Positions 31,838 through 40,460 of a stretch of DNA of 64,000 nucleotides are shown here, piece after piece. Numbering within the stretch: the stretch's first letter is position 1; the number at the start of each line of letters is the position of its first letter. A model generated the notes under the pieces. That model did no database searches, was not told the origin of the DNA, and worked only from the letters and a program-made list of their open reading frames with translations. The stretch is from DATBQN01 sp963799925 (GTDB lineage Bacteria; Acidobacteriota; Thermoanaerobaculia; Multivoradales; UBA5704). A program made the position numbers and the translations under genes. The stretch lies in assembly GCA_963799925.1 (NCBI GenBank), contig CAWCYZ010000002.1, positions 806,001 through 870,000 on the forward strand, written 5' to 3'.

Positions 31838-33874
31838 ATGAGCAAGATCAAGCGATGGACCCTGCGTCACCGCGTCGCGGCGCTCGCCGCGATGCTCGTC
31901 GCGCTCGCCGCGGCCGCCGCCGTGGCGGGGCGCTCCGGGCTGACCCCGGCGCCGCTCTCGACCCCCGCGCCGAGCCCCGCCGCGCAGCAGCTCGCCGCGC
32001 CGCTGCCGCCCCCGGCGCAGGTCTTCATCCAGCGGACGAGCGCCTTCCCCAACCTCGGCAACGTCCTGGTGAGCGTCCAGCTCACCGCGGCCGAGGTCGC
32101 CGCCAAGAAGGCCGACGGCACCGCCGAGTTCGTCACCCTCGGGAGCCCCAGCGCCCTGGTCATCCTGCGCGACGACGGGCAGGGGGGCGACGCCACCGCC
32201 GGCGACGGCCTCTACACCGGCATCGCCTCGCTCGACGACGCCACGCTCCAGGCCCGCTCCCAGGCGGACCAGAGCGCCACCGCCGCCCACGGCAACGCCG
32301 CCGTGCCAGTCTTCGCCGGCCGGGCGAGCGCCGGCACGGCGCCGCCGCCGACTTTCGACTGGAACGGCTTCAACGGCGGCAAGGCGGTGCCCTTCGACCC
32401 CGCCGTCGTCTACCTGCAGAAGGAGGCCGTCACCACGGGCAGCCCGGCGCTGCGCGGCTCGCACGGCCTGGTCGCCGCCTCGGCGGCCTCCGTGGTGCTC
32501 GGCACCGACCCCTTCCAGGACGGCGTGCTGATGATCCGCGACCCGCTGGTGGTCAACGATCCCGCCCGCACCTGGAGCTCCTGTGGCGGCGGCAATCCCA
32601 ACGGCGTCTGGACCTTCAATCACCTGATGACCAGCGAGGCCAACCAGGCGGCGAGCGGCATCGATCCCGCCATCTACGTCGAGACCTGGCTCAAGAACTG
32701 GACCGCCCCGCCGACCATCAACGGCCACACCGTCTCGACGCGCAACACGGCGCTCATCCTCAACAACTGGCCGAAGCGGCCGGATACCCACATCGACCTC
32801 GCCCAGTCGCCGTTCCGGCTGCTCGCCATCGTGCCGCGCGTCGACCTGCGGCGCACCACCGGGGGCGGCGGCGGCTACACGGTGAGCACCAGCGGCAGCT
32901 TCCTCGACGCCGGCGAGGCGCGGTTCGTCTTCGGCCTGATGACCAACGGCTGCCAGGTGCAGCCGTTCGCGGTGATCTTCGAGTTCCGCATCCACCAGTG
33001 CGACTGCTCCGGCGTCAAGGCCTGGGCCCAGCAGTGGGTCAACCTGTCGACGCTGGCGATCGGCAGCGCCGCCTACAACACGGCGCTCGAGAACATCACC
33101 GAGCAGTTCGTCAAGGCGAACGCCAACCCGGCGCGGCCGAACGGCAGCGCCCTCGGCCAGCAGCGGACCAACGACTTCGCGCTCGCCCGGCCCTGGGAGC
33201 TGCGCGAGTTCCAGCTCACCCAGTTCCCCTTCTCGATGCTCAACGAGACGACGACCGCCGACACCCCGATCGACAGCTTCAACAACGGCGCGACCTTCCA
33301 GAGCTGGGTGCAGACCGCGGTCGAGCCGCCGCTGACGCCGCCGCTCTTCCAGGACCCGATCCCGCCGGTGCCGCTCTTCTTCACCGGCCTCGGCTTCCTC
33401 GGCTCCAACCCCGCGGCGCCGGCGGTATGGAGCGCGCCGGGGTTGAACCTCGGCATCCTGCAGGAGAACTGGGCGCGCCACCGCGCCTCCCTCGCCACCT
33501 GCCCGAGCTGCCACACGACGGAGACCAACACCAACTTCACCCACGTCGACCCGCGGACGGCGTTCGGCGCCCCGGCCATCCTCTCCGGCTTCCTCACCGG
33601 CATCAGCGTCCCCGACCCGCTGGCGCCGGGCCACCTCCCGGTGCGCGACTTCGACGACCTCGCCCGGCGCGAGATCGACATCCAGCAGGTGGCGGCGATG
33701 TCCTGCGCCAGCATGGCGACGGCGAGCACGGCCTCGGTGCGCGCCGCGATCCTCGCCACCGGCCACCTGCCGAGCGACCTCTTCGCGACCTCCGGCGGCC
33801 CCGTGCCCCCGGGCCGCACGACCTCGGTCGCGATCGACGACATGAAGCGGAACCTGATCTTCGAGGTGCACTGA
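31838..33874 (+). CDS. Large exported protein with a C-terminal CxxCH motif, function unknown
   Basis: 678 residues. Signal peptide (AALAAMLVALAAAAAVAGRS), then a residue 40-160 segment that resembles a bacterial surface Ig-like/anchor region (VILRDDGQGGDATAGDGLYT), and a long middle region with GVWTFNHLMTSEANQ, RLLAIVPRVDLRRTTG, GEARFVFGLMTNGCQVQPFA and FEFRIHQCDCSG. A single haem-binding-like CPSCHTTETNTNF lies near residue 555. Similar uncharacterised proteins with WTF-LMT-MAN and RLLAIVNRVDLR blocks occur in myxobacteria, from memory. Start ATG 31838 has a good ribosome site (GGAGAGGAGACAGC). A strong terminator follows at 33921. Confidence 0.8.
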   Translation: MSKIKRWTLRHRVAALAAMLVALAAAAAVAGRSGLTPAPLSTPAPSPAAQQLAAPLPPPAQVFIQRTSAFPNLGNVLVSVQLTAAEVAAKKADGTAEFVTLGSPSALVILRDDGQGGDATAGDGLYTGIASLDDATLQARSQADQSATAAHGNAAVPVFAGRASAGTAPPPTFDWNGFNGGKAVPFDPAVVYLQKEAVTTGSPALRGSHGLVAASAASVVLGTDPFQDGVLMIRDPLVVNDPARTWSSCGGGNPNGVWTFNHLMTSEANQAASGIDPAIYVETWLKNWTAPPTINGHTVSTRNTALILNNWPKRPDTHIDLAQSPFRLLAIVPRVDLRRTTGGGGGYTVSTSGSFLDAGEARFVFGLMTNGCQVQPFAVIFEFRIHQCDCSGVKAWAQQWVNLSTLAIGSAAYNTALENITEQFVKANANPARPNGSALGQQRTNDFALARPWELREFQLTQFPFSMLNETTTADTPIDSFNNGATFQSWVQTAVEPPLTPPLFQDPIPPVPLFFTGLGFLGSNPAAPAVWSAPGLNLGILQENWARHRASLATCPSCHTTETNTNFTHVDPRTAFGAPAILSGFLTGISVPDPLAPGHLPVRDFDDLARREIDIQQVAAMSCASMATASTASVRAAILATGHLPSDLFATSGGPVPPGRTTSVAIDDMKRNLIFEVH

Positions 33875-33920
33875 TCTCCAGACTGCCGGCGGCGACGCCG
33901 GCCGCGAGCTCTACCCGACC

Positions 33921-33959
33921 GCCCCCGCCGCGCGCCGCCCAGCGCGGCGGGGGCTTTTT
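33921..33959 (+). terminator. Strong Rho-independent terminator
   Basis: GCCCCCGCCGCGC (33921-33933) pairs perfectly with GCGCGGCGGGGGC (33942-33954), 8-base loop, followed by TTTTT. It ends the CxxCH protein transcript; the minus-strand epimerase gene stops 20 bases further on. Confidence 0.92.
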
Positions 33960-33978
33960 CTAGATGTAGATGGGCTCT

Positions 33979-34953
33979 CTAACTGGCGAGGAGGAGCTCG
34001 ATCGTCGGCGGCAGCCCTTCGGCGAGGCTCCGCGGCCGCCAGCCGAGCTCCTCCCTGGCGCGGCGGTCGTCGAAGGCCCACTCGCGGGTGAGGCTGCCGA
34101 GCTGCGCGGGGGTGAAGGGCGGCCGGCGGCCGCGGAGGCGATAGAGCGGCCCCAGGGCGGCGACGGCGAGGCGCGCGGCGGCGACGGGGAGGTCGATCCG
34201 GGGGGCCTCGATGCCGGCGAGCGCCGCCACCCGCCGGGCGAGCTCGCGGAAGACGACGACGTCGCCGGCGAGGAGGAAGTCGCGGCCGGGCGGGGCGCCC
34301 GCCATGACCCTCGCCAGGGCGTCGATCACGTCGTCGAGGTAGACCCAGCTCGTCCGCCGCTTCGCCGCCACGAGGACCGGGTAGCGCCCCTTGGCGAGGG
34401 AGCGGAGGATCGAGTTCGCCCCTGCTCTTTTTCCCGGCGGGCCGTAGACGAGGCTCGGGTAGACGGTGTTCAGGCGCAGGCCGCGCTTCGCCCACTCGCG
34501 GATCGCCATCTCGCCGGCGTGCTTGGTGGCGCTGTAGACGGTCGGGAAGGGGCGCTCCGGCGCCGTCGCCTCGGTCGCCGCGCCGCCGCCGGCCGGGCTG
34601 CCGCCGAAGAAGGCGACCGAGGAGATCGAGAGGAAGCGGCCGACGCCCAGCTTGTAGGCGAGCGAGGCGACGTTGTCGCTCCCCTGGACGTTCGCCGCCT
34701 GCATGCGGCCGGCGGGGCCGTCGAGGTCGAGGTCGGCGGCGGCGTGGATCACCCAGTCGGCGCCAGACATCCCCTGGCGCATCGAGGCGCGGTCGAGGAT
34801 GTCGCCGACGAAGGTCGCGGCCCCGAGCTCGGCCAGCGGCTCGACGCGGCTCGTCGCCCGCACCAGCGCCCGCACCTCGTGCCCGTCGGCCACCAGGCGG
34901 CGCACCAGCGAGCGCCCGATGTAGCCGGTGCCGCCGGTGACGAAGATCCGCAT
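33979..34953 (-). CDS. NAD-dependent epimerase/dehydratase family protein
   Basis: 324 residues, extended SDR. Glycine motif FVTGGTGYIGRSLVRRLV at the N-terminus, DILDRASM, the AWVIHAAA-like DWVIHAAADL, catalytic Ser in SISSVAFFGG and YSATKHAGE (Tyr-xxx-Lys), then RLNTVYPSLVYGPPG. Typical of dihydroflavonol-reductase-like or hopanoid-associated sugar epimerases (HpnA-like), but the substrate cannot be told. Single gene. Confidence 0.9.
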   Translation of the reverse strand: MRIFVTGGTGYIGRSLVRRLVADGHEVRALVRATSRVEPLAELGAATFVGDILDRASMRQGMSGADWVIHAAADLDLDGPAGRMQAANVQGSDNVASLAYKLGVGRFLSISSVAFFGGSPAGGGAATEATAPERPFPTVYSATKHAGEMAIREWAKRGLRLNTVYPSLVYGPPGKRAGANSILRSLAKGRYPVLVAAKRRTSWVYLDDVIDALARVMAGAPPGRDFLLAGDVVVFRELARRVAALAGIEAPRIDLPVAAARLAVAALGPLYRLRGRRPPFTPAQLGSLTREWAFDDRRAREELGWRPRSLAEGLPPTIELLLAS

Positions 34954-35108
34954 GGAGGCAGCCTAGTGGCCCATGGCGGCCACTTCAAGACCGCCCTCGT
35001 TCCCGCGCCTTGAACCCGCCGGCCCGGACGCGGCACTAACCACGCCATCGGACGGCAGGCGGCCGATTTCAACGGGGAATCTGGCCCTTACCGGACGCGT
35101 TCTATACA

Positions 35109-35219
35109 AAGAGGGCGGGCTCCTGGGAGTTGAGCCCGCCCCGGAGTGGCAACTCCGACAATCTCCCTCAACTCCCTCTCCTCCCCCGCGCCATCTCCCT
35201 CCATGGCGCGGGGCTTTTT
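35109..35219 (+). ncRNA. Candidate small RNA with CTCCCTC (anti-SD-like) motifs
   Basis: No gene fits here, yet three stacked hairpins end in a textbook terminator. Hairpin 1: GGGCGGGCTC (35113-35122) with GAGCCCGCCC (35132-35141). Hairpin 2: CGGAGT, GGCA loop, ACTCCG (35142-35157). Then a pyrimidine-rich single-stranded linker, and terminator stem CCCCGCGCCAT (35184-35194) with ATGGCGCGGGG (35203-35213) and a T-run. CTCCCTC occurs at 35163, 35172 and in the terminator loop at 35195, plus CTCCTCC at 35178. A TATACA box (35103-35108) may be its -10. Known sRNAs use such C-rich loops to cover Shine-Dalgarno sites. The 5' end is a guess. Confidence 0.55.
35184..35219 (+). terminator. Rho-independent terminator of the candidate sRNA
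   Basis: 11-bp perfect stem CCCCGCGCCAT / ATGGCGCGGGG, 8-base loop CTCCCTCC, followed by C and TTTTT. There is no plus-strand gene upstream within 1.3 kb, which is why I infer a small transcript. Confidence 0.9.
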
Positions 35220-35267
35220 ATCCCAGAGCTTGATTGTATGCGTGGAATTCGCTATTGCAAGCCCGGC

Positions 35268-35310
35268 TTGACGCGCGCCGCCATACTTCCTAAGCTATAC
35301 ACCGTATAGC
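35268..35310 (+). promoter_or_regulatory. Promoter and TetR operator of the efflux operon
   Basis: TTGACG (35268-35273), 17-base spacer, TAAGCT (35291-35296). Overlapping the -10 is a perfect inverted repeat GCTATAC-ACC-GTATAGC (35294-35310). It lies 10 bases before the regulator start, so bound repressor would block RNA polymerase. The half-site CTATAC also occurs at 35102-35107, in the -10 region of the candidate sRNA. Confidence 0.7.
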
Positions 35311-35319
35311 GAGGGGTGC

Positions 35320-36006
35320 GTGGACGAGCCGATCTCACCGCAGAAGACCCGAAACCGAAGACGACCGACGGACCGATTGCGGCGCGAGATCCTCGACGCC
35401 GCCCGCGAGCTGTTCGTCGCGGAGGGCTACCGGAGCGTCTCGCTGCGCAAGATCGCCTGCCGCATCGGCTACACGCCGATGTCGATCTACCTCCACTTCC
35501 GCGACAAGGCCGACATCCTCGACTGCATCTGCGAGGAGACCTTCACCGGCTTCCGCGCCACCGCCGACGAGCTCGACCTGGCGAACCTGGCGCCGCGCGA
35601 GCGGCTGGAGGCGGGGCTGCGCAACTTCATCGACTTCGGGCTCGCCCACCCGCACCACTACCAGCTCACCTTCATGACCCCGCTCGACGATCCGCAGCGC
35701 CTCGAGCGCCGGCGGGAGATCGGCCGCGATTCCTTTCAGCGCCTGCGCCGCCTGGTCGCCGACTGCGTCGAGGAGGCCCGCCTGCCGGCGTTCGACCTCG
35801 ACGCCGCGAGCCAGGTGATCTGGGCCGCCGCCCACGGCGTCACCTCGCTGCTCATCGCGCGCCCCGACTTCCCGTGGGTCGAGCGCGAGCGGCTGATCGG
35901 CACGGTTCTCGCGTACGCCGTGCAGTCGCTCGGCGGCTGCCGGGCCGCCGCCGCCGCTCCCGTCAAGAATCGCCCCTCGGACGAGCCGGAAAGGACCGCT
36001 CGATGA
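35320..36006 (+). CDS. TetR/AcrR family transcriptional regulator
   Basis: 228 residues, GTG start at 35320 preceded by GAGGGG. N-terminal HTH is typical: ILDAARELFVAEGYRSVSLR, KIACRIGYTPMSIYLHFRDK, ADILDCICEETF. The ligand domain (residues 70-200) is unspecific. It overlaps the transporter gene by four bases (ATGA), so it is cotranscribed with the pump it presumably represses, through the palindrome just upstream. Confidence 0.93.
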   Translation: MDEPISPQKTRNRRRPTDRLRREILDAARELFVAEGYRSVSLRKIACRIGYTPMSIYLHFRDKADILDCICEETFTGFRATADELDLANLAPRERLEAGLRNFIDFGLAHPHHYQLTFMTPLDDPQRLERRREIGRDSFQRLRRLVADCVEEARLPAFDLDAASQVIWAAAHGVTSLLIARPDFPWVERERLIGTVLAYAVQSLGGCRAAAAAPVKNRPSDEPERTAR

Positions 36007-37613
36007 CCACCGACGCCGTCGCCGGCCCGGCGCCTCTGGCGCACGTCAACCACCAGCCGGACGTCTCGCCCTGGCTGATCTCGATGGTGGTGATGCTGTC
36101 GACCTTCATGGAGGTCCTGGACACCTCGATCGCCAACGTCTCGCTGCCGCACATCGCCGGCAGCCTCTCGGCGACCGTCGACGAGTCGACCTGGGTGCTC
36201 ACCTCCTATCTGGTGGCGAACGCCATCGTCCTCCCCCTCTCCGGGTGGTTCTCGAACTTCTTCGGCCGCAAGCGCTTCTACATGGCCTGCGTCTTTCTCT
36301 TCGCCGTCAGCTCCTTCCTCTGCGGCCTCGCCTGGAGCCTGCCGATGCTGATCCTCTTCCGCATCCTCCAGGGGCTGGGCGGCGGCGGCCTGCAGCCCTC
36401 GGCGCAGGCGATCCTCGCCGACGCCTTCCCGCCCGAGAAGCGCGGCATGGGCTTCGCGGTCTACGCGATGGCCGTCGTCTTCGCGCCGGCGATCGGCCCG
36501 ACGCTCGGCGGCTGGATCACCGACAACTACAGCTGGCGCTGGATCTTCTACATCAACGTGCCGGTGGGGGTGCTGTCGATCTTCCTCACCAGCCGCTTCA
36601 TCGTCGATCCGCCGTGGATCGCCGAGAAGGTCCGCCAGCTCAAGGGCAAGCTCGACATCGACTACATCGGCATGGGCCTCCTCACCGTCGGCCTCGGCTT
36701 CCTCCAGGTGGTGCTCGACAAGGGCCAGGAGGAGGACTGGTTCGGCTCGGCGTTCATCGTCTGGGCGATGATCCTCTCGGCCGCCGCGCTCGTCGCCGTC
36801 GTCATCCGCGAGCTGGTGATCGAGGCCCCGATCGTCGACCTGCGGCTCTTCAAGGAGCGCAACTTCCTGATCTCGAACCTGCTCATCTTCGGCCTCGGCT
36901 TCGCCCTCTTCGGCTCGACCGTCCTGGTGCCGGAGTTCCTGCAGACGCTGATGGGCTACTCGGCGACGCAGAGCGGCAAGGTGCTGTCGCCGGCCGGCTT
37001 CGTCATCATGGCGCTCCTGCCGATCACCGGCTACCTGACCGACCGGGTGGGCGCCAAGAAGCTGATCATCGTCGGCCTGCTGATCTCCTCCGGGGCGCTG
37101 TGGCTGACCTCGCACATCAGCCTCGAGGTCGACTACCGGACGATCACCCTCTACCGCATCCTGCAGGCGGTCGGCCTGGCGTTCCTCTTCACGCCCATCT
37201 CGACCGTCTGCTTCTCGCGCATCCCGCAGCAGAAGAGCAACGCCGCCTCGTCCCTCTTCAACCTGTCGCGCAACCTCGGCGCCTCGTTCGGCATCGCCGC
37301 CGTCACCTCGCTCGTGCAGCGCCGCACCCAGGTCCACCACAGCCTCCTCGCGGCGCACGCCGACCGCGCCAACCCGCTCACCCAGCGCCTGCTCGACGGC
37401 CTCGCCCAGCGGCTGATGGCGTCCGGTTCCGACGCCCACCTCGCGACGCAGCAGGCCGAGAAGTACCTCGAGCTGCTGATCAGCCGCCAGGCCGGCGCCA
37501 TGGCGTTCCTCGACGCCTTCCGCCTGGTGAGCCTCTACTGCCTGGCGATGGTGCCGCTCTGCTTTTTCCTCAAGAAGGTCACGCCCAAGAAGGGGCAGAT
37601 CCATCTGGAGTAG
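36003..37613 (+). CDS. emrB: EmrB-type multidrug transporter (MFS, DHA2 family, 14 helices)
   Basis: 536 residues. MFS motif C-like region FMEVLDTSIANVSLPHIAGS and WVLTSYLVANAIVLPLSGWF, motif A-like FFGRKRFYMACV, and FRILQGLGGGGLQPSAQAIL. Two additional central helices place it in the 14-TM proton-drug antiporter group. With the adaptor (39133) and outer-membrane channel (37624) it forms a tripartite EmrAB-TolC pump. Follows the TetR gene by overlap. Confidence 0.95.
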   Translation: MTTDAVAGPAPLAHVNHQPDVSPWLISMVVMLSTFMEVLDTSIANVSLPHIAGSLSATVDESTWVLTSYLVANAIVLPLSGWFSNFFGRKRFYMACVFLFAVSSFLCGLAWSLPMLILFRILQGLGGGGLQPSAQAILADAFPPEKRGMGFAVYAMAVVFAPAIGPTLGGWITDNYSWRWIFYINVPVGVLSIFLTSRFIVDPPWIAEKVRQLKGKLDIDYIGMGLLTVGLGFLQVVLDKGQEEDWFGSAFIVWAMILSAAALVAVVIRELVIEAPIVDLRLFKERNFLISNLLIFGLGFALFGSTVLVPEFLQTLMGYSATQSGKVLSPAGFVIMALLPITGYLTDRVGAKKLIIVGLLISSGALWLTSHISLEVDYRTITLYRILQAVGLAFLFTPISTVCFSRIPQQKSNAASSLFNLSRNLGASFGIAAVTSLVQRRTQVHHSLLAAHADRANPLTQRLLDGLAQRLMASGSDAHLATQQAEKYLELLISRQAGAMAFLDAFRLVSLYCLAMVPLCFFLKKVTPKKGQIHLE

Positions 37614-37623
37614 CCCGACGCCC

Positions 37624-39129
37624 ATGCCCAGACCAAGACACCTGCCCACCCTCTGGTTGGCCGCCGCCGCCCTCGCCGCCGGGATCGCCCCGGCCCCTCT
37701 CGCGGCGCAGAGCGCGCCGCCCGCGGCCGGCGCCGCCGGCGCCGATCTGCCCGGCAGCATCCCGACGCCGCGGCCGGCGCCGCCCACCCCGGCCTCGGTG
37801 ATCAGCCGCTCGCCCTCGCCCTACCTCGGCAGCGTCCCCGCCGGCGCGGCGACGGCCGACGAGATCCCGCTCGCCCTCTCCGACGCCATCGAGCGCGGCC
37901 TCGCCACGAATCTGGGGGCGATCGACGCCGATCTCGACGTGCGGACCGCCGACGCGCAGCGCCAGCGGGCGCTCTCGGCGCTCCTGCCGCAGCTCGCCGG
38001 GCGGGTCCACCACCAGACCGGCGAGGTGAGCCTGGTGCAGTTCGGCTTCGTGCTGCCCGGGGTGCCGACGGTCATCGGCCCGTTCAGCTACCAGGACGCG
38101 CGGATCGGCCTCACCCAGCAGCTGTTCAATTATCAGGACCTCGAGAGCTACCGCGCGGCGCGCGAGGCCGCCCGCGCCGCCCAGCTCAACCGCGACGACA
38201 GCCGCGACACCGTCGTCCTCGCGGTGGGCGCCGCCTACTTCCAGGTGGTGGCGAGCATGGCACGGATCGAGACCTCGCGGGCGCAGCTCAAGGGCTCGCA
38301 GGCGCTCGCCGAGCTCGCCGCCAGCCAGGTGCAGAACGGCATCTCGCCGGCGATCGACTCGCTGCGCGCCCAGGTGCAGAGCTCGACCGACCAGCAGCGC
38401 CTGGCCGTCGGCCTCGCCCAGCTCGAGAAGGACAAGCTGTCGCTCGCCCGGCTGATCGGGCTCGCCGCCGGCCAGCGCTTCCGCGTCACCAGCGAGATCC
38501 TCTACCAGCCGTGGAACGGCCCGCAGCCGGCGGACGCCCTGCGCACCGCCTTCGCCTCGCGCAACGACCTCAAGTCGGCCGCCGCCGCCCTCCACGCCGC
38601 CGAGCTGGCGCGCCGCGCCGCCGGCGGCGAGCGCGTCCCCTCGCTCGGCTTCAACGCCGACTACGGGCGGATCGGCAAGAACCTGGCGCGGACCGACGGC
38701 ACCTTCACCGTCGCCGCCGACCTGACGGTGCCGCTCTTCACCGGCGGCCGCACCGCGGCCGCGGTGGCGCAGGCGCAGGCGACCCTCGACCGCCGGAAGG
38801 CCGAGCTCGCCGACCTGCAGAGCCGCGTCGACTACGAGGTGCGCAGCGCCTTCTTCGACCTCCAGGCGGCGCAGACCTCGGTCGAGGTGGCGAAGCGGAA
38901 CATCGACCTCGCCCAGCAGGCGCTCGTCCAGGCGGAGGACCGCTTCAAGAACGGCGTCACCGGCAATGTCGAAGTGGTGCTGGCGGCGGAGGCGGTCGCC
39001 GGGGCCCACGAGAACTACATCGCCAGCCTCTTCTCGCACAACTTCTCGAAGCTGTCGCTGCTCAAGGCCATGGGGCTCGCCGAGCGAGGGGTGCGGCAGT
39101 ACCTCGACACGACCACGGGAGGGAAGTAA
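37624..39129 (+). CDS. TolC-family outer membrane efflux protein
   Basis: 501 residues with a Sec signal peptide (WLAAAALAAGIAPAPLAAQS). After a proline-rich linker come the two internal repeats typical of the family: ALSDAIERGLATNLGAIDAD and DYEVRSAFFDLQAAQTSVEV, with long amphipathic helices such as SQVQNGISPAIDSLRAQVQSS (one pass) and FKNGVTGNVEVVLAAEAVAG. Outer-membrane exit duct of the pump. Ten bases after emrB and four before the adaptor gene. Confidence 0.93.
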   Translation: MPRPRHLPTLWLAAAALAAGIAPAPLAAQSAPPAAGAAGADLPGSIPTPRPAPPTPASVISRSPSPYLGSVPAGAATADEIPLALSDAIERGLATNLGAIDADLDVRTADAQRQRALSALLPQLAGRVHHQTGEVSLVQFGFVLPGVPTVIGPFSYQDARIGLTQQLFNYQDLESYRAAREAARAAQLNRDDSRDTVVLAVGAAYFQVVASMARIETSRAQLKGSQALAELAASQVQNGISPAIDSLRAQVQSSTDQQRLAVGLAQLEKDKLSLARLIGLAAGQRFRVTSEILYQPWNGPQPADALRTAFASRNDLKSAAAALHAAELARRAAGGERVPSLGFNADYGRIGKNLARTDGTFTVAADLTVPLFTGGRTAAAVAQAQATLDRRKAELADLQSRVDYEVRSAFFDLQAAQTSVEVAKRNIDLAQQALVQAEDRFKNGVTGNVEVVLAAEAVAGAHENYIASLFSHNFSKLSLLKAMGLAERGVRQYLDTTTGGK

Positions 39130-39132
39130 GTC

Positions 39133-40449
39133 ATGGCAACAGAGACGCAGACCCAGACCGCGGAGCGGCCGGCGGCCGGCCCGGCCGGCAGGGCCGCCGA
39201 TGCGGCGGCCGGCGGCTCGGGCCCGGCACCGCAAACCCCTGCGGCGGAAAACGGCGAGGCGCCGGCGCCGAAGAAGCGCGGCCTGTCGCCGACGGCGCGG
39301 CTCGCCATCGTCGTCGTCGCCATCGTCGCGGTCCTCGGCGGCATCCTCTGGTGGCTGCACTCGCGCCAGTACGAGGACACCGACGACGCCGAGATCGACG
39401 CCCACCTCCATCCCATCTCGGCGCGCGTCGCCGGCACGGTGGCGGCGGTGGCGCCGGGGGTCGAGGACAATCGCGAGGTGAAGGCCGGCATGGTGCTGGT
39501 CGAGGTCGATCCCGCCGACTACCAGGCGCAGTACGACCAGGCGCAGGCCGACGTGGCGCGCCTGCAGGCGACCGCCGCCGCCTCGCAGGCGGAGGTGCCG
39601 GTCGCCTCGGCCAATGCCACGGGCCAGCTGCAGATCGCCCAGGCGATGCTCTCCCAGGCACGGGACGGGGTCGCCGCCGCGCGCGCCAGCCTGCAGGCGG
39701 CCGAGGCCCGCCTGGCGCAGGCCCAGGCCAACGCCAAGCGCGCCGAGGACGACCGCGCGCGCTACGCCAACCTCATCGCCAAGCAGGAGATCTCGCGCTC
39801 CGAATACGACCGGCGGGCGACCGAGGCGCGCACCGCCGAGGACCAGGTCGCCGCGGCGCGGGCCGACGTCGCCGCCGCCCGACAGCAGATCTCCGCCGCC
39901 GAGGGGAAGGTGACGCAGCAGCAGGCCGATCTCCTGCGCGCCCGCTCGGCGCCCTCGCAGGTCACCGCCGCCGAGGCCCGCTCGGGCTCGGCGGGCGCCG
40001 ACCTGAAGCGCGCCCAGGCGCAGCTCGAGATCGCCAAGCTGAACCTCGACCGCACCCGTATCGTGGCGCCGGTCAGCGGCATCGTCGGCCGCCGCTCGGT
40101 CGAGGTCGGCCAGCGGGTGCAGCCGGGCCAGGAGCTGCTGACGATCATCGAGCTCGACGACGTCTGGGTGACGGCGAACTTCAAGGAGACGCAGCTCGAG
40201 AACGTCCGCCCGGGCCAGCCGGTGACGATCCGCGTCGACACCTACAAGCGCGACTACACCGGGCACGTCGAGAGCATCGCGGCGGCGACCGGCGCGCGCT
40301 TCAGCCTGCTGCCGCCGGAGAACGCCACCGGCAACTTCGTCAAGGTGGTGCAGCGCCTGCCGGTGCGCATCCGCATCGACAAGGGCCAGGACCGCGAGCA
40401 CCTGCTGCGCCCCGGCATGTCGGTCGACGCCAAGATCAAGGTGCGGTGA
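39133..40449 (+). CDS. emrA: EmrA-type membrane fusion protein
   Basis: 438 residues. Low-complexity cytoplasmic head, one helix (LAIVVVAIVAVLGGILWWL), then EDTDDAEIDAHLHPISARVAG (lipoyl half), a long coiled-coil hairpin (residues about 120-290, rich in Ala/Gln/Glu) and GIVGRRSVEVGQRVQPGQEL with VWVTANFKETQLENVRPGQP, the classic EmrA block. Links EmrB to the TolC-like channel. Last gene of the operon. Confidence 0.95.
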   Translation: MATETQTQTAERPAAGPAGRAADAAAGGSGPAPQTPAAENGEAPAPKKRGLSPTARLAIVVVAIVAVLGGILWWLHSRQYEDTDDAEIDAHLHPISARVAGTVAAVAPGVEDNREVKAGMVLVEVDPADYQAQYDQAQADVARLQATAAASQAEVPVASANATGQLQIAQAMLSQARDGVAAARASLQAAEARLAQAQANAKRAEDDRARYANLIAKQEISRSEYDRRATEARTAEDQVAAARADVAAARQQISAAEGKVTQQQADLLRARSAPSQVTAAEARSGSAGADLKRAQAQLEIAKLNLDRTRIVAPVSGIVGRRSVEVGQRVQPGQELLTIIELDDVWVTANFKETQLENVRPGQPVTIRVDTYKRDYTGHVESIAAATGARFSLLPPENATGNFVKVVQRLPVRIRIDKGQDREHLLRPGMSVDAKIKVR

Positions 40450-40460
40450 GGAGGGCGGGC

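Noticed and set aside
34973..35233. Small plus-strand open frame over the candidate sRNA
   Set aside because: It crosses a perfect terminator hairpin, has no ribosome site and no codon bias like the neighbours.
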